Origin: Planctomycetota bacterium | Lineage (GTDB): Bacteria; Planctomycetota; B15-G4 | Assembly: GCA_020638905.1 (NCBI GenBank) | Contig: JACKHP010000014.1 | Coordinates: 1 to 64,000, forward strand | Direction: 5' to 3' | Length of the DNA stretch: 64,000 nucleotides | In this document: positions 62,886 through 64,000 of the stretch, piece after piece | Layout: each line of letters begins with the position of its first letter | Position numbering within the stretch: position 1 is the stretch's first letter | Made by a program: the position numbers and the translations under genes | The notes under the pieces: generated by a model | Seen by the model: the letters and a program-made list of their open reading frames with translations, nothing else | Told to the model about the DNA's origin: nothing | Database searches by the model: none

Positions 62886-64000
62886 ATGGAAACGTTCACG
62901 GCCCACCCCGAGCCCCGGGCGGCCGGCGCCGACGTCGAATGCGCCGCCGCGTTCCCGTCCCTCGAGCAGCGCATCGTCTCCGAAGGCTTGACCTTCGACG
63001 ACCTGCTCCTCCTCCCGCGCTTCTCCGAGGTGCTGCCCTCGGCGGTGAGCGTGCGCACGCGCCTGTCGCCGCGCGTGAGCCTCAACGTGCCGCTGCTCTC
63101 GGCCGCGATGGACACGGTGACCGAGTCGTCGCTCGCCATCGCGCTCGCGCGCACGGGCGGCATCGGCATCATCCACAAGAACCTCAAGCCCGACGAGCAG
63201 GTGGCCGAGGTGCGCAAGGTCAAGCGTTCGGCGCACGGCGTGATCTCCGACCCGGTCACGCTGCCGCCCGACGCGACCATCGGCCGCGCGCGTGAGCTCA
63301 TGGAGCGGCACAAGATCTCGGGCGTGCCGATCATCGACGTGAACGAGCGCGTGGTCGGGATCCTCACGAACCGCGACCTGCGCTTCCACCGCTCGCCCGA
63401 GACGCGCATCGCCGAGGTCATGACGACGCGGCTGGTCACGTCCGGCCCGGACACGACGCTCGAGGCGGCCAAGGACACGCTGCACCAGAACAAGATCGAG
63501 AAGTTGCTGCTCGTGCGCGAGGACGGGCGGCTCGCGGGCCTGATCACGATGCGCGACATCAACGAGGCCGCGCGCTGGCCCGACGCCTGCCGCGACGACG
63601 ACGGACGCCTGCGCGTCGGAGCCGCCGTGGGCGTGCGCGAGTTCGAGCGCGTCGAGGCGCTCGTGGCGGCCGACGTCGACCTGCTCGTGGTCGACACCGC
63701 GCACGGTCACAGCAGGAACGTGGTCGAGACCGTGCGCGCCATCAAGCAGCGCTTCGACATCGACGTGGTGGCCGGCAACATCGCCACGGCCGACGCCGCG
63801 CGCGACCTGATCGAGGCGGGCGCCGACTGCCTCAAGGTCGGCATCGGCCCGGGCTCGATCTGCACCACGCGCGTGGTGGCGGGCGTGGGCGTGCCGCAGC
63901 TCACGGCCATCGGCAACGTGGTCGGCGTGGCGCGGCCCGCCGGCGTGGGCGTGATCGCCGACGGCGGCATCCGGCACAGCGGCGACGTCGTCAAGGCGCT
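62886..64000 (+). CDS. guaB: IMP dehydrogenase, N-terminal part (runs off the window)
   Basis: IMPDH oxidises IMP to XMP with NAD+, the first step to GMP. About 371 residues are visible. They begin with a non-conserved N-terminus of about 30 residues and then GLTFDDLLLLPRFSEVLPS. A CBS pair follows (residues about 120-230, HGVISDPVTLPPDATIG and TTRLVTSGPDTTLEAAK). The barrel shows LVVDTAHGHSRNVVETVR, VAGNIATADAARDLIEAGAD and the catalytic loop KVGIGPGSICTTRVV, with the reactive Cys. The gene leaves the window after ADGGIRHSGDVVKAL. The extra N-terminal residues are unusual; a later start cannot be ruled out. Confidence 0.95.
   Translation, partial: METFTAHPEPRAAGADVECAAAFPSLEQRIVSEGLTFDDLLLLPRFSEVLPSAVSVRTRLSPRVSLNVPLLSAAMDTVTESSLAIALARTGGIGIIHKNLKPDEQVAEVRKVKRSAHGVISDPVTLPPDATIGRARELMERHKISGVPIIDVNERVVGILTNRDLRFHRSPETRIAEVMTTRLVTSGPDTTLEAAKDTLHQNKIEKLLLVREDGRLAGLITMRDINEAARWPDACRDDDGRLRVGAAVGVREFERVEALVAADVDLLVVDTAHGHSRNVVETVRAIKQRFDIDVVAGNIATADAARDLIEAGADCLKVGIGPGSICTTRVVAGVGVPQLTAIGNVVGVARPAGVGVIADGGIRHSGDVVKA

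Overview
The window is about 70% G+C, gene-dense and chromosomal in character. It carries housekeeping genes (secD, rplS, trmD, ribE, pntAB, fumC, rplM-rpsI, ppdK, rsmA, dnaG, rpoD, selB, guaB), envelope-polymer genes, a type IV pilus/type II secretion motor set and several large secreted proteins. A Planctomycetota-like source is the best guess. The reasons are large secreted beta-helix and beta-propeller proteins that share a C-terminal domain I associate with planctomycete exoproteins, an excisionase-type helix-turn-helix protein with a C-terminal membrane anchor, a HEAT-repeat/vWA protein, and a sulfatase-fold protein with helical repeats. The phylum is inferred from family resemblance, not computed. 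I see no rRNA, insertion sequence, phage or CRISPR array.

Layout. 1-1801 (minus): trmD-rplS followed by the 5' part of secD. 2049-3718: ribE with an unusual insertion, facing an SDR epimerase. 3930-7735: two GT4 glycosyltransferases, a low-molecular-weight tyrosine phosphatase and an EamA transporter. 8033-11105: pntA-pntB. 11186-20041: an exoprotein region with three large secreted proteins, the decayed 3' end of a fourth, an 813-bp gap, and fumC on the minus strand. 20126-24259 (minus): a four-gene chain encoding a membrane protein, an ABC ATPase, an FtsX-type permease and a ZnuA-like lipoprotein. 24390-26894: a Ski2-like helicase. 26975-32776: an FtsQ-like protein, rplM-rpsI, a YebC-family protein, a cation exchanger, a degenerate GGDEF protein and an FG-GAP exoprotein. 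32834-36060 (minus): a lipoprotein gene and ppdK. 36261-40853: two tandem pilB-type ATPases and pilC. 40890-43075: two CNNM proteins. 43254-44548: a membrane-anchored HTH protein and an OmpA-type lipoprotein. 44514-49271: rsmA, dnaG and rpoD, closed by a strong hairpin. 49566-54047: a zinc-ribbon coiled-coil protein, selB and a sulfatase-fold lipoprotein. 54102-56649 (minus): an amgK/murU-like pair plus a coiled-coil membrane protein. 56753-58443: the HEAT/vWA protein and tRNA-Pro(CGG). 58592-62671: a flippase-like membrane protein, a methyltransferase and an O-antigen-ligase-like protein with C-terminal repeats. 62886 to the end: the 5' part of guaB.

Genes are commonly coupled by 4-base stop/start overlaps (ATGA, GTGA or TTGA), which define operons and fix many start codons. 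Several other genes have a -10-like hexamer only 6-8 bases before the start codon, suggesting leaderless mRNAs. Most convergent gene pairs are separated by a GC-rich inverted repeat without a U-tract.

The most interesting candidate system is the four-gene ABC cassette at 20126-24259. A metal-binding-protein-family lipoprotein that lacks the usual first histidine ligand is translationally coupled to an FtsX/LolE-type permease and a LolD-type ATPase, instead of a ZnuB-type channel. Other points of note are the shared exoprotein C-terminal domain with its decayed copy, the putative cell-wall-recycling operon, and the inactive GGDEF protein.
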